This document shows positions 8,810 to 21,000 of a DNA stretch of 64,000 bases, one piece after another (position 1 is the first letter of the stretch; every line of letters begins with the position of its first letter). Under the pieces are notes generated by a model, which was given only the letters and a program-made list of their open reading frames with translations, was not told where the DNA came from and searched no databases. The DNA is taken from the NCBI GenBank assembly GCA_050084515.1, contig CM114272.1:41540001-41604000 (forward strand). Direction: 5' to 3'. A program made the translations under genes and the position numbers. The stretch comes from Blasia pusilla. Lineage: Eukaryota > Marchantiophyta > Marchantiopsida > Blasiales.

Positions 8810-10934
8810 TCTTCTAGGATAGATCGACGAGGTCTAATAAAGCGCCTTTGGACATACTAGAGGACAGCCTCAGGAGGTTGAGGATGACCTGCTTAGGCCA
8901 CGAGTAACGTGAGAGAGCATGTTTCCCCTTCGTTTCGGCTCATTTGGAGCCATATAGAGAAACTTGCTATTTCGGGTAAGTTTAAATGTTGGAGTATAGT
9001 TGGCTTTCCACTTTGGGAAGTGGACCTTGACTCGCTAGAGCACGTCAAGAGCCAAGGAGGTGACGTGCGAGCATAGGTTACCGAGGAGAGAGCTTGGGAG
9101 AGGGAAGGGGGTATACCTCCAAGAGATTGAACTTGAGAGCTCATTCTCCCTTTGTTGAACCTCTTAGCATGAGGCAACGGAGCTATGGTCTTGCTTGCCT
9201 TGTGTGTGTAATCCAAGCCTCTCATTAGGAGAGTGGGTTTGGTTTGACATGAGAGAGAGTGCACACCATGGAGAGATTGGTGTGAGATATGATGAGAGAT
9301 CTATTTGATTTACAAAGAGACTATTGAGAATTTGAGAGCTACAATGGAGGAGCTTTCTAGTGTTTGCTAGTTGTTGCAGGTTGGGGGACCGTGTTCCCTG
9401 CCTCATGGCTCATGGGAGTGCTCATGGGAGCAAGACCCATTTGTTTGATGTCATTTCTTGCTGATTTTTTGTATGGGAGAGTGGCCCGCGGAAGTGCTGC
9501 CCAAATTTTGGTAGAGATTGAGTATGGGGGTGGATTGCTCCATGAAGGTGCTCTTGGGAGCACCATGTAGCTCTCTAATTTGTGTTTTCAAAGGTTTCCA
9601 ATTTTCGTTGGGAGAAATCAGCGCGGAAGCGCTGCCAAATTTTTCGTAAGAGTGAAGATTGAAGGGTGCATGACAGTCCCCGTCAGTTTTTATTGGAAGA
9701 TCAAATATGAAAACCAATTTAAGGAGGTAATAGATCGGGAAGTTATGTACGATGCTGAAAAATGGTGCGCAATTTCATTGGTGAAGCGTGAAGTTACAAT
9801 AGTTTTCTTGGGCTGCCATAGCCACAATTCCAAGGTGTGAGTGAAATTGGAAAATCTTTAGTAAATTCTTGAGTGGTAGAAAAAATTAAAATATTTTACT
9901 TTTGGTGGATAGGACAAGGGGACTTGTCATTTGGAGGAGCAATATGGTGAAAATGTATTTTAGGGAGAAGTTGACCCAGTTGGTGAGGGATATGCCAGCC
10001 AAATTTCTTGCTAAACAGGTTTAGGAGGGTGGATCCCAATTTACGGGGGATTGTTTGAGTAAAATCCGAATGCAGTTGGTTCGCCCCTACTCCGTCCATA
10101 TGCCTCTGCCTCCGCTATAGCGACTACATATGACCTCCGTCCGGCCATGTAGCTCCGACGACCAGCCGCCACGCCCTCAGACGACTTTGCCGCCATCCGA
10201 ACCAGAAACTTCCCTACCGCGACTGCCACTACAGCCGCGACCCTGCATGTCGATTCGGCCGCCACTATCACGTTTTGACCCTCTCCGCCCGGGTAACCAA
10301 GTTAGGGTTTGTGGTCTAGCCGCCACTATCGACTATCATTTATGCCTCCTCTACCACGACAGTGTTGTGGTAGAGGAGGCATAAATGATAGTCGATAGTG
10401 GCGGCTATTCCCGAGTGTCGTGCCGTGCCGTTTGTAGCCATTCCATGCCGCGAGTGCCGCACCATACCGCTGGACCCGCACCGCACATCGAGGATATTTG
10501 ATCATCCTCAGTACCAAAAGAGTACGACCAGCTGATTGGAGGAGTGTTGTCTTCATGACCAAGTTGGGGTCAAGATTTGCAGTTGCTGAGGATCGACATG
10601 GACATTTGTTCAAGTTACCCATTTTGGTATTTTACCCTGTACGTGTTAGAGATTTCTGGATATTGGGAAGTTATTTGGGAAATTGGTTTTTGTGCAGATA
10701 CTAAGAGCATCGTTGATGTATGGTTTTAGGGGACATAGACCTGTGTGGGATGTCCAGAGTTAAGGGTGTGTCCTTTCGATGAGATGATAGGACAGTAGAC
10801 GATTCTCCGCACCACGCCGCTTGTTGCCACACATCATACGTCTTAGTGAGAGAGTGTAGCTTGAGTGCCGCATGTTAGATTGAGTGATTGTGTGATTACT
10901 CGCGAGGTTGAGGGTGATCGTGTGTGTCGTGCGC
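8810..10934 (+). repeat. Copy 1 of a ~2-kb repeat unit, uninterrupted
   Basis: It begins at a TCTTCTAGGATAG-like boundary. It then contains a block around CTTGGGAGAGGGAAGGGG, a block with GAAATCAGCGCGGAAGCGCT, and a GC-rich stretch of Cys/Arg-codon-like sequence from about 10080. The same succession occurs at 22207-22789 plus 35857-37471, and its first ~480 bp occur at 41052-41543. The three copies differ upstream of the boundary. The repeat lies 5' of gypsy copy C and beside copy B, so it may be the LTR/leader region of that family, but I could not define LTR ends. Short ORFs here are not conserved. Confidence 0.6.
10317..10407. repeat. Perfect 41-bp inverted repeat (hairpin)
   Basis: Left arm 10317-10357 and right arm 10367-10407 are exact reverse complements around a 9-nt spacer; with one G-T wobble the stem extends to about 44 bp. 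It lies inside the GC-rich part of the 2-kb repeat unit. The second copy of the unit (about 37068-37095) lacks this inverted duplication. Confidence 0.9.
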
Positions 10935-11226
10935 ATACACATCGCTACACAACATACATAGCTGTCGACAAACATACACACAAACACACACGATCCCATG
11001 CTACCTCATGGCATCCAAACAACGAGACAAGAAGTACCAAAATATCTCCAATCATCCCCTTAGCTGGTGGTTAGATCCTTCTAACTCTAGATAGCCATCT
11101 ATCCCTACCTACCATGACATACATCTCTCGGACACTAAGACCAAAAAGGCCGCGTGCTCATGTGGCCCCATCGTTAGTTGCCTTCTTGTCATCCATGTCA
11201 CAGACACAAGTCAGAATCTAGAACTA

Positions 11227-12480
11227 CCTACCCTATGTACATCTGGGATACATCCATCATCCCTCAGGAATCATAGTGAGAGGTGGCGTCATACATGCCA
11301 TATGCCACCCTCTCAAACACCCATCATAGACTAGCATAGTGGCTGCACCACGGGCATAACCACACAACATATATCGCAAGCCTGCAGGAACTACTTCTAA
11401 GCTCGGATCAACTCTACCGTCAATGTTAGGAAGGTGACATGGTGCACAATTATGCACATGGTCCTTCCAAACCATACCATTGCGTCCCTCCAATAAGAGA
11501 ACACCAGATGGCAAAATCTCATGCTCTCAAGATGGTACGCCATGCACTCACATCCAACGTTGTAGGTGCCGTATGCTGCAAGTAGACATAGTCTCCCTGA
11601 TGAAACCTCAAGATAGAAGGTCGATAACCACCTCCTCAAATAGTTGCATACCTCAATGTATCTCGATGTTGGGAAATTGCCAAGTTCTCAAACGCCATGG
11701 GCATCACTCTCCGAAACAACTTAGCCTTGTGAGAATATGCTCGCATTCATACATCAGGGTCATCAAGGTTCAACACCTCACCAACATCTCAACGAATGGC
11801 CGCAAGTAAATGTAGCTCTTGATCATAAAGCAGCAAGTACCGTGAGAAAGACGTTAAGGATTCTTGCCTACTGAATGTTTATCCCATCGCCAACCACGGC
11901 AATTGAAGGTCCCAATCTCCTAGGTGACCTCTCTCCAAGCCATACTTGCGTAATCCTCTCTTCATTGTGTGCACAACCCTCTCCGCTAGTCCATCCGCCT
12001 CAGGATGATCTCGCGAATTGGTGTGGTGGTCGATCATCGCTTGATCACACAAGGCCTAGAACTCCCCGCGAAACTCTGTACGTTGGTCTCTCAACACCTC
12101 AGTTGGTACACCGTAATGACTCTGCACTCGATCTAGGAAGACATACGCTATTCCCTCACTCGCTTTGTCCGGCAATGTAACCAACTCTATCCACTTCAAG
12201 AAGTGCTCGACCATCACCAACACATAAGGACTATGGTGCTCCGTCAAAGGCAAAGGTCCTCCAAAATCCAAACTCCATCTATAACCTAAACCCATGATCG
12301 AAAGTGGATGCAATTATGGAGTCGGAGCATTGAACGATGCTCGGACTCGATCATACACCATACTCCTAACAACAAACTGTTGAACGTCAGTCTGCATGCC
12401 TCGCCACCAATATTGTATCGGGAGCAAGCTATATGTCCGCTTCACTCCAAAATGACCAACTCCTCATGGGCATGACGTAC
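11227..12480 (-). pseudogene. pol: Integrase with PHD finger (copy B)
   Basis: The HHCC zinc motif is degraded. The core begins RWSLDFGGP (ORF 12056-12313), and the second catalytic region reads DQRTEF. The C-terminal blocks WKDHV.NCAPCHLPNIDG lead into the PHD finger at about 11227-11364. There it reads YMLC, then YDGC (one Cys changed to Tyr), HMAC, a TGA, and WMYPRC with one more Cys changed. The finger ends in a natural stop, which confirms it as the polyprotein terminus. Confidence 0.8.
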
Positions 12481-12603
12481 CAAACGTGCTCTCTACGAAC
12501 GATGAGGCACTACATGCACTCTACCATCCTCCCAAACTCACAACACATGTGCCCCCTCCCACCGAAACTGATCCCGCTCTCTAGCACCCACTGTGCTCAC
12601 GAT

Positions 12604-13361
12604 GCTTGAACTTGCATGGATGTAGCTTCAGCCCATGTAACTACAATCGTCGAAACACTTCCTCTACATGTCGCTCATGCCTCAACCGAGGCGCTAAAGA
12701 CTACGATGTCATCAACATAATACCTAGCAAAATCCAAACCTGCCAAGATCCTATCCATGACCCTATGAAATTTAGCTAATGCCTTCTTTAACCCAAATGG
12801 TAAGAACCGCCACAGGTACAAGCAATCCTTCCAAGGAGGATCGATGCCCCAAAAATGTTGTTTTGTGCGTGTCCTCCAATCTGATAGGCAATTGATGGTA
12901 TCCGACTAGAAGATCTAACAAACTAAAGACCTTTGCATGCCCAATAGCATCAAAGATTTCCTCAGGGATAGGCATGGCATACCTATCGAACTTCCTATGC
13001 CGATTGATAGGTCACTAATCTCCACACATCCGCCTATCTGTCCAGTTGCCATGCACATCGTTCTTGGCGAGCATGATAGTGGTAGATGCATACTCTCCAT
13101 GCAACATCTCCACTAGTCGTGCTCCAACCAAGGTTAACTCCTACTCTGAATCAGAGCCCTCTTCATGTCACTATACCTGTAGGCTTGTCGGAAGATCGGT
13201 GTGTCACTCGACAACTCAATGCGGATTCCTGGACCCTTCAACGTACCCAAATCATGCATGCTAAATATAAAAAAACTCCTATAACTCCTCAGGAACTGAT
13301 GTATCCAGCGGTGCTCTCCTCCTGTCAACTTAGGGCCTATGTTTGGCTCCCAAGTCTCCAT
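12604..13361 (-). pseudogene. pol: Reverse transcriptase fragment (copy B)
   Basis: Minus-strand blocks include LTGGEHRWIHQFLRSYR, GIRIELSSDTPIFR, a CVEISDLSIG-like CGDY block in a shifted frame, MPIPEEIFDAIGHAKVFSLLD, and a YHIDDI-like catalytic site near 12710. Several frameshifts break it. The 3' end is a deletion junction that removes RNase H. Confidence 0.75.
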
Positions 13362-13689
13362 CCTGACTACGCTAGGACTTTCCGGGGTGGATGTAGGTGG
13401 TTACTATGGTGCTACCCCGTCTCGGACAACAGAACTCGACTGCTCTCTTGCAGCCAACTGCAAACTGTGATCTCCACATGCAGTACCCGGAATCATGCTT
13501 GATGTTGTGGCTACCATCCCCTAGCGTACTTGCAAAACATCCCAAGAAGTCCAAGGATGTCTCTCTTGATCATCCTTGGTGTGTCGATCTCCTCGAGTCT
13601 CGCCCCCAGCCTCAATCATCTCGGGAGGCATTAGGCTCACCTACGCAACAGTTGTGATCTGTTGCATTCGTAAACGATGTTGCTCAGCT

Positions 13690-14618
13690 ACTCCTTAGCT
13701 GAAAATCCATGTCAAATAGTTCAGGTCTATTGCCTGACCCAAGACATGAGGTTGTTATGCCTCTGAAAGTGACGGTATTGCCGTCACTCATGCGGGAAAT
13801 CCCATTGCTTGATCGTGCTCATCGGCGTTGGGCTCCATCAACCTCTGTACCTGGTCATCCAAAACCAAGCCAAGCCTAGCCTCCTTGAATGCATAGGAAG
13901 TGGGGAAATATGGGAAAGGTTGCTCGTGGCATGCCAATCTTGTTGACCACAGTCAACGGCGGTCGATCATCATGTCTCATTGCATGTGATCAACAACCTG
14001 GATCCAGAATGGAATCCACCAAAAAATTGGAGGGGCACTCCACTCGCGCATATGCCCTCCGCAACACCTCGTGTGGCACCAAGTTAGTCCACCAAAGATG
14101 TGGGCGGTGTGCTCCAGAACCTACACTCACCGCATCCAAAAACACTATTGAGCAGATCCATGCACGCACCTGATGTGCACTCGTCATCACCCGTGACCTT
14201 GAATCTCCCAGGATCGGCATATTCTTCAGAATGTATGCTATAGAACAGGATTGATGCTCTTGCAAGTGTTGCAAAATCCGCATAATCTCCCAAAATAACA
14301 TGGACAGAGTGTCAACTAGCCTACTGCCTCGTCCAGCACTCGATTGGCCCGGACACGACCAACCAACAATGACCAAGTCTATGGTCCCTACCCACTCCAA
14401 GTCCTATGCCCCCAACAATGAAATATCCCTTGGTAGGGAACTATGGTATCCTTGGACAGCGGACGTAAACAACAAGGTAGGAAAATGGAGGAGTAACTAC
14501 GCCACATGGTGAAGTGAAGCACGCCTCGCAACATTCTCAATCTCCACATACAGGTACTATTGCAAGTGTACAAAACAACAACAAACCCAATGTTGATCCC
14601 TCCAAAGAGATCCAACAC
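13690..14618 (-). pseudogene. C5 methyltransferase domain, catalytically degraded (copy B)
   Basis: Motif I (LDLFGGINIGF) lies in ORF 14388-14618. Motifs IV-VIII lie in 13990-14400. Motif IV reads GWSCPG instead of GWPCQG, motif VI reads KNM instead of ENV, and motif VIII (HRPHLWWTNL) is kept. The motif IX-X block follows in broken frames around 13750-13850. It is the same domain as in copy A, in the same place between protease/linker and RT, but the Pro-Cys and Glu-Asn-Val motifs are lost. Confidence 0.82.
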
Positions 14619-14771
14619 TCAAATACCCTCATCTGGAATGCACCAAAAAATCATGGTGGTGTCCAAAGGGGTCATAGTAGCACTCCTTGCTACCTCGGGT
14701 TCCTCTGACCCGTCACGCTCTAGTGCAATTTTCTCGCTCCATGCGGTTTGCACATGCTCATTGGCTAAGCG

Positions 14772-15400
14772 TCAAAGCTCCTCAATTGAGCCCCATAGCG
14801 GCACCTCTCCTCCATGGACTGATGCGACTACCATGACACACCTCTCTCTAGAAATTTTAGGAACGGGAATGTCCTTTGCATGGACGCGTCCCTCAATTAA
14901 ATCACTAGGCCAAGTGATGGTGTTGCAAAATGCTGCTAAGGTCGCCATCTCTCCTGGCCGACGCTCGATCATTGCACATGTGAATCGAACGGGTTATGAG
15001 CTAAGGTGCCCATCACCTGACTGCCATCTTGGTATGTAGGATGCTGACTCCTCCCAGTAATCCAGGGAAAATCCCATTGGGTACAGCAGTGCTCCACCAA
15101 CCAAGACATGGTAGGACTTAGCATTAGTCACTATCGCCTTGGCTCGCATCACAGACTCATCTATAGCATATCCTAGGCAAATCCTCACCACAACCTCCTT
15201 TTGAGTGATATATTGTGTGGTACTCGCTCCATCCAAGGATATCTGTATCTAGAATGGACAACACTCCACATTGGCCTCGTTAGGCCCAAACATCTGAATG
15301 CCGCTTTCCCCAACATCAGGGATTGCGCTCTTGAATACAACATGACGCGCTGCGGACTAAAATCTGTTCGTCCAAGACTCACCAACTGGAAGACCTTTCC
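14772..15400 (-). pseudogene. Protease and conserved linker (copy B)
   Basis: ORF 15185-15385 aligns with the copy A protease but its active site reads YSRAQ, so the catalytic Asp and Gly are gone. ORF 14994-15236 carries the VLVGGALLYPMGF block. ORF 14772-14972 matches the copy A linker (TWPSDLIEG, EVPLWGS). The pieces lie in different frames. Confidence 0.68.
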
Positions 15401-15558
15401 CTGGTTATCCTACAAAACAACACCAGGAGAAGCTATGGCACGCTCTATCTCGGTTCTAGCGGGCATCTCCTCCATCCTACCAGTCGTAGCCTGCCATGAA
15501 TATGACGTGGACGGCCCGAGCATAGGCTCCAAGGGCAGGTCCATCATCTCCTCTACAA

Positions 15559-16260
15559 TCACCTCTGAACGTGATGCAAAACTCCAACTCCACGCTCACA
15601 TAGCATAGCGGCCAGCCGGAAAACCTTGGCAAGCGTACCTCCCAACGTCATAATATTAGAAGCAAAAGATAAAGGAGCGTGGTACACAACAGTGGCCGCC
15701 CCCAACAACGTGCTCGATACAAGCTCCTCCTGAGCATCAACAATAGGAGTCGTTGCACTTACTTCTCCCATCGCCCTCCGTGCCTGCACACCAACAACAT
15801 CACCAACTCTCCGAGAACTCTCATCAGGACCCATCGATGGGGTCCTCATCCCCTCGGACAACGTGAAGGACTGAGGAACCCTGGTCTATTTCATGGCTTC
15901 CCCTTGCTATGGATTCAACTCTGCGGCTGCTCCATGTGTAAAAACTACAGTGGCCTCCATCTGGGCAACCCCACACATCAAACTAGGATCCTCCATATCT
16001 CTGGCGGCTCCATAAGACGCGTCGATGCCATATATTCGACATCGAGTAACCTCAATGCCATAGCGGCAATCTATCTCTGTAGTTGCCGGATCTGCATTCA
16101 ACCATCCGGCCTCACGCTCGGCGTCTCCTCGACGTGTCTAGGTGGTGGGACTCTACCTTCTCCACATGAAACTCCACCATCCCCTCAGCAAATCCAACTC
16201 CTTGTCCCCCAACAAGACCACCGGTGCACGACCTCTAGGCCCATCGAGATCGAGGGTGGT
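15559..16260 (-). pseudogene. gag tail / spacer (copy B)
   Basis: ORF 15559-15861 aligns with copy A 880-1150 (TPSMGPDE versus TPSMVPTQ; LAKVF; AAMLCERGV versus AATLCECGG). Further out, 15907-16260 resembles the Arg/Gly-rich copy A stretch (GPRGRAPVV versus GRGGPVV). The zinc knuckles are not visible, so the copy is 5'-truncated near 16260. Confidence 0.5.
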
Positions 16261-16766
16261 ATTTCGGCAAAAGAGAGTAAGAGAGAGAGGAAGAGAGGAG
16301 AGTCTCTCTTCAAAAAAGGGCACAATCCGCCTCCTCTCTTCAAAACTTTTTGACATATTTGAAAATTTTGTTTGCTTTCAAATTCATGAAATCTTTAGAA
16401 GAGAGTAGGTGGTGGTCCACATTCGGGCCTAAAGAAACCTCCTTTTTTTCGGGGAAAAAGAAGTAGACATCATAAGACCACTACAAACATTTTTCCATCA
16501 CTCTCCATGTGAGCCTAAGTTTCTTCATATTTCTTGTCTCGAGTCTCTGATGGTGTGCTCGAGGGCTATTTTTGTTGGAGGACCATTGGCAAATAATTTG
16601 ACCGAAGTAGCAATCTTATCTCAATGAAAGGTTCAAATATAGACCAACTTTGTGAAATGTGAACATAGGAGGCGATAATTGAACCAAAAGATTGTTAGTG
16701 TTTGGAGTAAAGAGGATTTGATGTCCCTTCATTCAGATCCAAAATCTGAGAAACCGAGAAGCTGCA
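16261..16766. other. Interval with no recognisable gene
   Basis: A purine-rich run (GAGAGAGAGGAAGAGAGG) near 16290 and AT-rich sequence follow the truncated end of copy B. Nothing else is identifiable. Confidence 0.5.
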
Positions 16767-16944
16767 CCCCTCCCAATCCGTTGGAATTTTACAGGTTGCA
16801 ACTCTTGCAACCCGTTGGAATCAGATGGCTTGCACCCCTTGCAAGCCAACTCACCATAACAAAGGAAAGATTTTGAGAAGTGATTCCATTCCACCCTGCA
16901 CCCAAGAAGATCCAACTGGTTGGGAATCCGAAATGGCAATCTGA

Positions 16945-18040
16945 CAAGTAGTAGGAATCCAGCACGTCTTAGAGAAGAAAAGAAGCCTACGACTCGTTTG
17001 ACGATACTAGGGGAACAAGCCAAAAGTGAAGAAGCCCGCCACAATGCCTCAGAAGTTGGTCTCATAGGGAAAGAGTCCGATCACTCAAGCAGCCAACCTG
17101 TCGAAATCCGACAACTTGCCTGGAAATGATTAAAAAGTTGCAGTGGTCAAAACTTGAAAAGTTGCAACCCGTCGGAATCAGACGGGTTGCAAAATAAACA
17201 TTCTCAGTAGCTAGACGTTCACAATCGACAAGTAAAAAATAAATTTCAGCAAACTTTTACAAACACCATTATCATTTGAAAAAATCTTGTCCTTTATAAC
17301 ATCCGAAGGAAGCTCGAAAATGTACATTTGATCTAGTCTATGATTGCTTCAGCCTTGTCATCTATAAATTTACTCCTAACTCTCCTAGGTTCCTGTACAA
17401 AAGGGATGTCTTGGGATACAAGTGGTTACTCTGCCCGATTGTAGACGGGGATAAAATTTTTTGGCGAATTCGAGAGCCTTCGCACCCCTCTAGGTACACC
17501 ATAACGGTCCCATGTAACCTGATTTGGGTCCCATCGCCTTCCTCGGTAGTAAATCTTGTACGCTGTGCAAGGTGACACCCATCCAGTATCAATATGTGCT
17601 CCGTCCTTGGAGACACCATCATGTCCTCAACTAGGTAGTAGGAATCCAATACGTCTTAGAGAAGAGAGGAAGCCTAAGACTTGTTTGAAAAAACTAGGAG
17701 AAGGTGCCAAAGTGAAGAAGCTTGCCAGAATGCCTGTAAATTTGGACTAACAGGGAAAGAGTACGATCACTCACGCAGCCAACCTATCGGAATCCAACAT
17801 GTTTCTTGGAAGTGGTTAAAAAGGTGCAGTGGTCAAAAAGTGAAAAGTTGCAACTCGTGGCAATCCGACGGGTTGCAATATGAACTGTCGGAGTACATGG
17901 ACGATCACAATCGACAAGACCAAAAAAGATATTCAAAAAACTTTTACAAACACCATCATTGTTCGGAAAAATCTTGTCCTTTATTACATGCAAAGGAAGC
18001 TCAGAACTGTACATTTGATCTATTCTATGAATTCTTCTGC
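16945..18040. repeat. Direct duplication of ~0.4 kb, offset ~687 bp
   Basis: Segment 16945-17350 (from GTAGTAGGAATCCAGCACGTC) is repeated at 17633-18040 (GTAGTAGGAATCCAATACGTC) with about the same order of blocks throughout, including one palindrome each (17164 and 17853). On the minus strand both copies end in related short reading frames (FIDDKAEAIID and LFDDEAEEFIE, each before a stop). The duplication therefore includes the end of the gene on that strand. Confidence 0.8.
17362..17649 (-). CDS. Unrecognised 95-codon ORF upstream of the distal duplicate end
   Basis: I do not recognise this frame. It lies between the two duplicate segments and ends close to the FIDDKAEAIID terminus, which is in another frame. 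It could be the 3' portion of a second decayed copy of the neighbouring gene, or chance. Confidence 0.2.
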   Translation of the reverse strand: MDSYYLVEDMMVSPRTEHILILDGCHLAQRTRFTTEEGDGTQIRLHGTVMVYLEGCEGSRIRQKILSPSTIGQSNHLYPKTSLLYRNLGELGVNL

Positions 18041-21000
18041 CTCGTCATCAAATAAATCCCTACTCCAAAATGCTGCGGTCAAGCTGGGTCCTTGAGTTCT
18101 TTGAACTCACTTATCATCGGTCGAGAGCTCTTCCAGAATTACTGTCGGCCTTGCCCTCCTGATTTTTGGAATCATGGGAAGTGACGATGGTGTCACTACC
18201 AATGGTGGGTCTGGAACCGGAGGTGTCGGCTTCGGAGGAGAGTTGTGTGCCCCAAGTAGCTTGTCGTACTCTGTCTTTGCCTCTTTGCAAAGGTCAAACA
18301 GTTCCTGCCTTCCCTCAAGGCACAGAATGTTCTGCCAGTCTGCTAGGTGCCTCTGATACTCGCCCCTGAAAGGCCCACTAAGTCGAACACCAAGTCACCC
18401 CGCCTTGAGCAGAGCTCGATGAGCGTTTGCATCAACGCCGGAAACTTTTCCCTTCCTCCAAGTAAGGGGGTAACATTTTCCATATAAATTCCTGAGGGGG
18501 AATTGTATAAACTATATAAGCTATACCCATCCGAGCATAAATCCACTGGATCGAGGATGTGAAACACTTGGAAGTTGTGCTCGGGCCTTACAAAATAGTA
18601 GACAAAGGAGTGGTCCATCTATAAAGAAGCAGGTTGGAGAGCAAGAAAGAGCTACTTTCAGTATGCAACAACAAGAAAGGTATACTATCAGAATGGTGAT
18701 ACAATCTGCAACTCGTTCCCAAAGAACTTCGCTTAACCCCACAGAACTTAGTTATAGTCCTAACATTAGAGCAACCTGTTGGAGTCAGATGGGTTGTTTT
18801 ACAAGTGTTCGTGATTTTTTTGCCATAAGCAACCCGTCGGAAGGCGACAGGTTGCTGGCTTAGAGCAGCCCATGGTTGGCTAAGAGCAACCCGTCGCATT
18901 CAGATGGGTTACATCATTCCATAAATACAAGGAAAAAGCATAAGCACTTGCAACCCGTCAAGTTTCAACAGGTTGCATTCACCCAATGGAGACTTGCGGT
19001 AAATTTGCAACCCGTCGCTTTCAGACGGATTGCACCACCGAAGTCTCTAGCTCAAAAAATCCGACGGGTTGCATGCAGCGATGCAACCCATTGTACTATG
19101 CCGGGTGCGTCGTTAGCACTTTCTTCACCCGATCTCAATCCTGGATCCAGTGGTGGGTGACATTCCCCTCAGATACAATCCTGCACATCCAAACTCAATA
19201 TAAGAAATTTTGCAAGCTATATGGGTTCCTGCAACCCGTTGGACTTCGACAGGTCGTCACACCTCATGGTAGGAATGGTAGCTACGAGCTAAATTTTGCA
19301 ACCCATCGGAGTCTGACGTATTGCATTCAGTTTTGAGATTGCCTGGTTTCAACCCGTTGGACTCCGACGAGTTGTCAGATAATTTGTATTCAGGGAGTGG
19401 TCTCCGCAAGAAAAGTGAACATATCAACCCGTCGGAGTCTGACAGGTTGCGAAATCTCAATTAAAGCTGTAATTTGATGCCAAAAATCAAGCTCCCCTAC
19501 TCCAATCACCTTCCCTACTGGCGAATGCAACCCGTCAGAGTCTGACGAGTTGCTTTCGGCCAAAAACATCCTAAAAATATCGCCCAGTTGAGCAACTCGT
19601 CGGACTCCGACGAGTTGGTTTCGGCCAAAAACATCCTTAAAACAGCGGCTAGTCAAGCAACTCGTCAACTCCGACGAGTTTCTTTCGACCAAAAACATCC
19701 AAAAAACAACGGCCAGTCAAACAACTCGTTAGACTTCGACGAGTTTTCTTATTACTAATTAAACAACTCGTCGGAGTCCGACGGTTTGCAGCAAGAGGAA
19801 ACTTACGTGTTCATGGCATCCATGGCCATCTCCACGGTCTCCATGTGATGAGGGTATGGATGTAGCACGACTGCCTTCACGCTAAAATGCGCCTCCAATG
19901 AGTTTTGGCGCTCCTCTACAAACTGGGTCCACGCCATGAACCTGTGGTTTCCATCCCATATGAAGAAATATAGGTTCCGCATCCAGCTGAATTCCGTCCC
20001 CTCAATCGCCCTTATGAATTCCTGATCTCCCATCCTCTAGAATGTGTCGAGCGCCTCCAAGTCTTCCTCTGTCACCAGCGCTTGGGTTCCTTGTTCATTG
20101 TAAGGCTAAACATAGAACGAAGGGAAGTTCTTGACGTAGGATGCTGTCGATGCCGATTGTTTCAGCTTCGCAATATCCTCGTCAGACTGAATTTAACGGA
20201 CATACTATCTTGTCCGCAATCGCAAAGTGGAATTCTTGGGGGGTTCTGGCCCTCCATCAGTGCCATCTGCTTTACCATCTGTCACAACGGGGACAAGGTC
20301 AATAAACTACACCAAATTGCCAATGAATTGCAACATGGGCCTTCACATAACTCAAAGAACAAAGATCGTATCTTACCCGCTCGAAGATTGGGTGAGTGTC
20401 TTGGCCCGCCAACTGCTCTGGGATAGCAGTTGGCAAATCCACTGGAAACTCGTTGATCCGATAGAGGTCAATTTCTTCCGCCGGGCTAAGAGACAAGGAA
20501 GACTGCTCTCCTGCTTCTTTAGCGATGTCCACCATCTCCACGTTGGTGGTCCTCATGACCTCATCGTCCGTCACTTGAACTTTGGCCATTTCCTCAGCCA
20601 ATTTTTATATTGATTGTGTCCCCAGACTTCATCGAGGACATTTCCTGCATTTCAACACTTTCGGTTGGACGGGCCGGGCTTTCTTCAATGACAATCGCTT
20701 TTTCCCTTCGAGCTTTTGCCAATTCTGCTCTCCTCACCGACGCATCCAGACGCTTCTTTTCACGCTTTTCCTCGGCGATCCTTTTCTTCAAGGCCTCCGA
20801 TGCCTCAGCCTCTACGTTCTATTTTTCGAGCGGCTCCTTTATACGTTTTGCAAGAAACTCCTGCCTGTGCATATCCGCTTCCCTTTCGCGCTCCTCAATC
20901 TCTTGCTGCCTTATCTCATTGGCCGAACGAGGCCCTAGAGATGGTGACGCAGGAGTCCTGGACTTGGGAGTGAAGCTCCCACCCTTTCTTGCTTGAGCTT

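Larger units (their letters stand above)
10935..16260 (-). mobile_element. Ty3/gypsy-methyltransferase copy B (minus strand)
   Basis: Same family as copy A, read right to left: gag tail, protease, linker, methyltransferase, RT, integrase with PHD finger, then the 3' terminal repeat at about 10935-11055. It begins TTGGAGATATTTTGG after a degraded polypurine tract. RNase H is missing: at about 12600-12605 the RT region joins directly to the RNase H-integrase connection. Copy D retains the roughly 875 bp lost here. All domains carry stops and frameshifts. Confidence 0.82.

Noticed and set aside
10080-10310. GC-rich stretch as a CpG island or gene start
   Set aside because: The same stretch belongs to the 2-kb repeat unit (second copy near 36600-37000) and its short frames are not conserved between copies.
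18588-18899. 103-codon minus-strand ORF as an exon
   Set aside because: It is built largely from palindrome copies read as protein, and the TTTATAG acceptor at 18619 places most of it in an intron.
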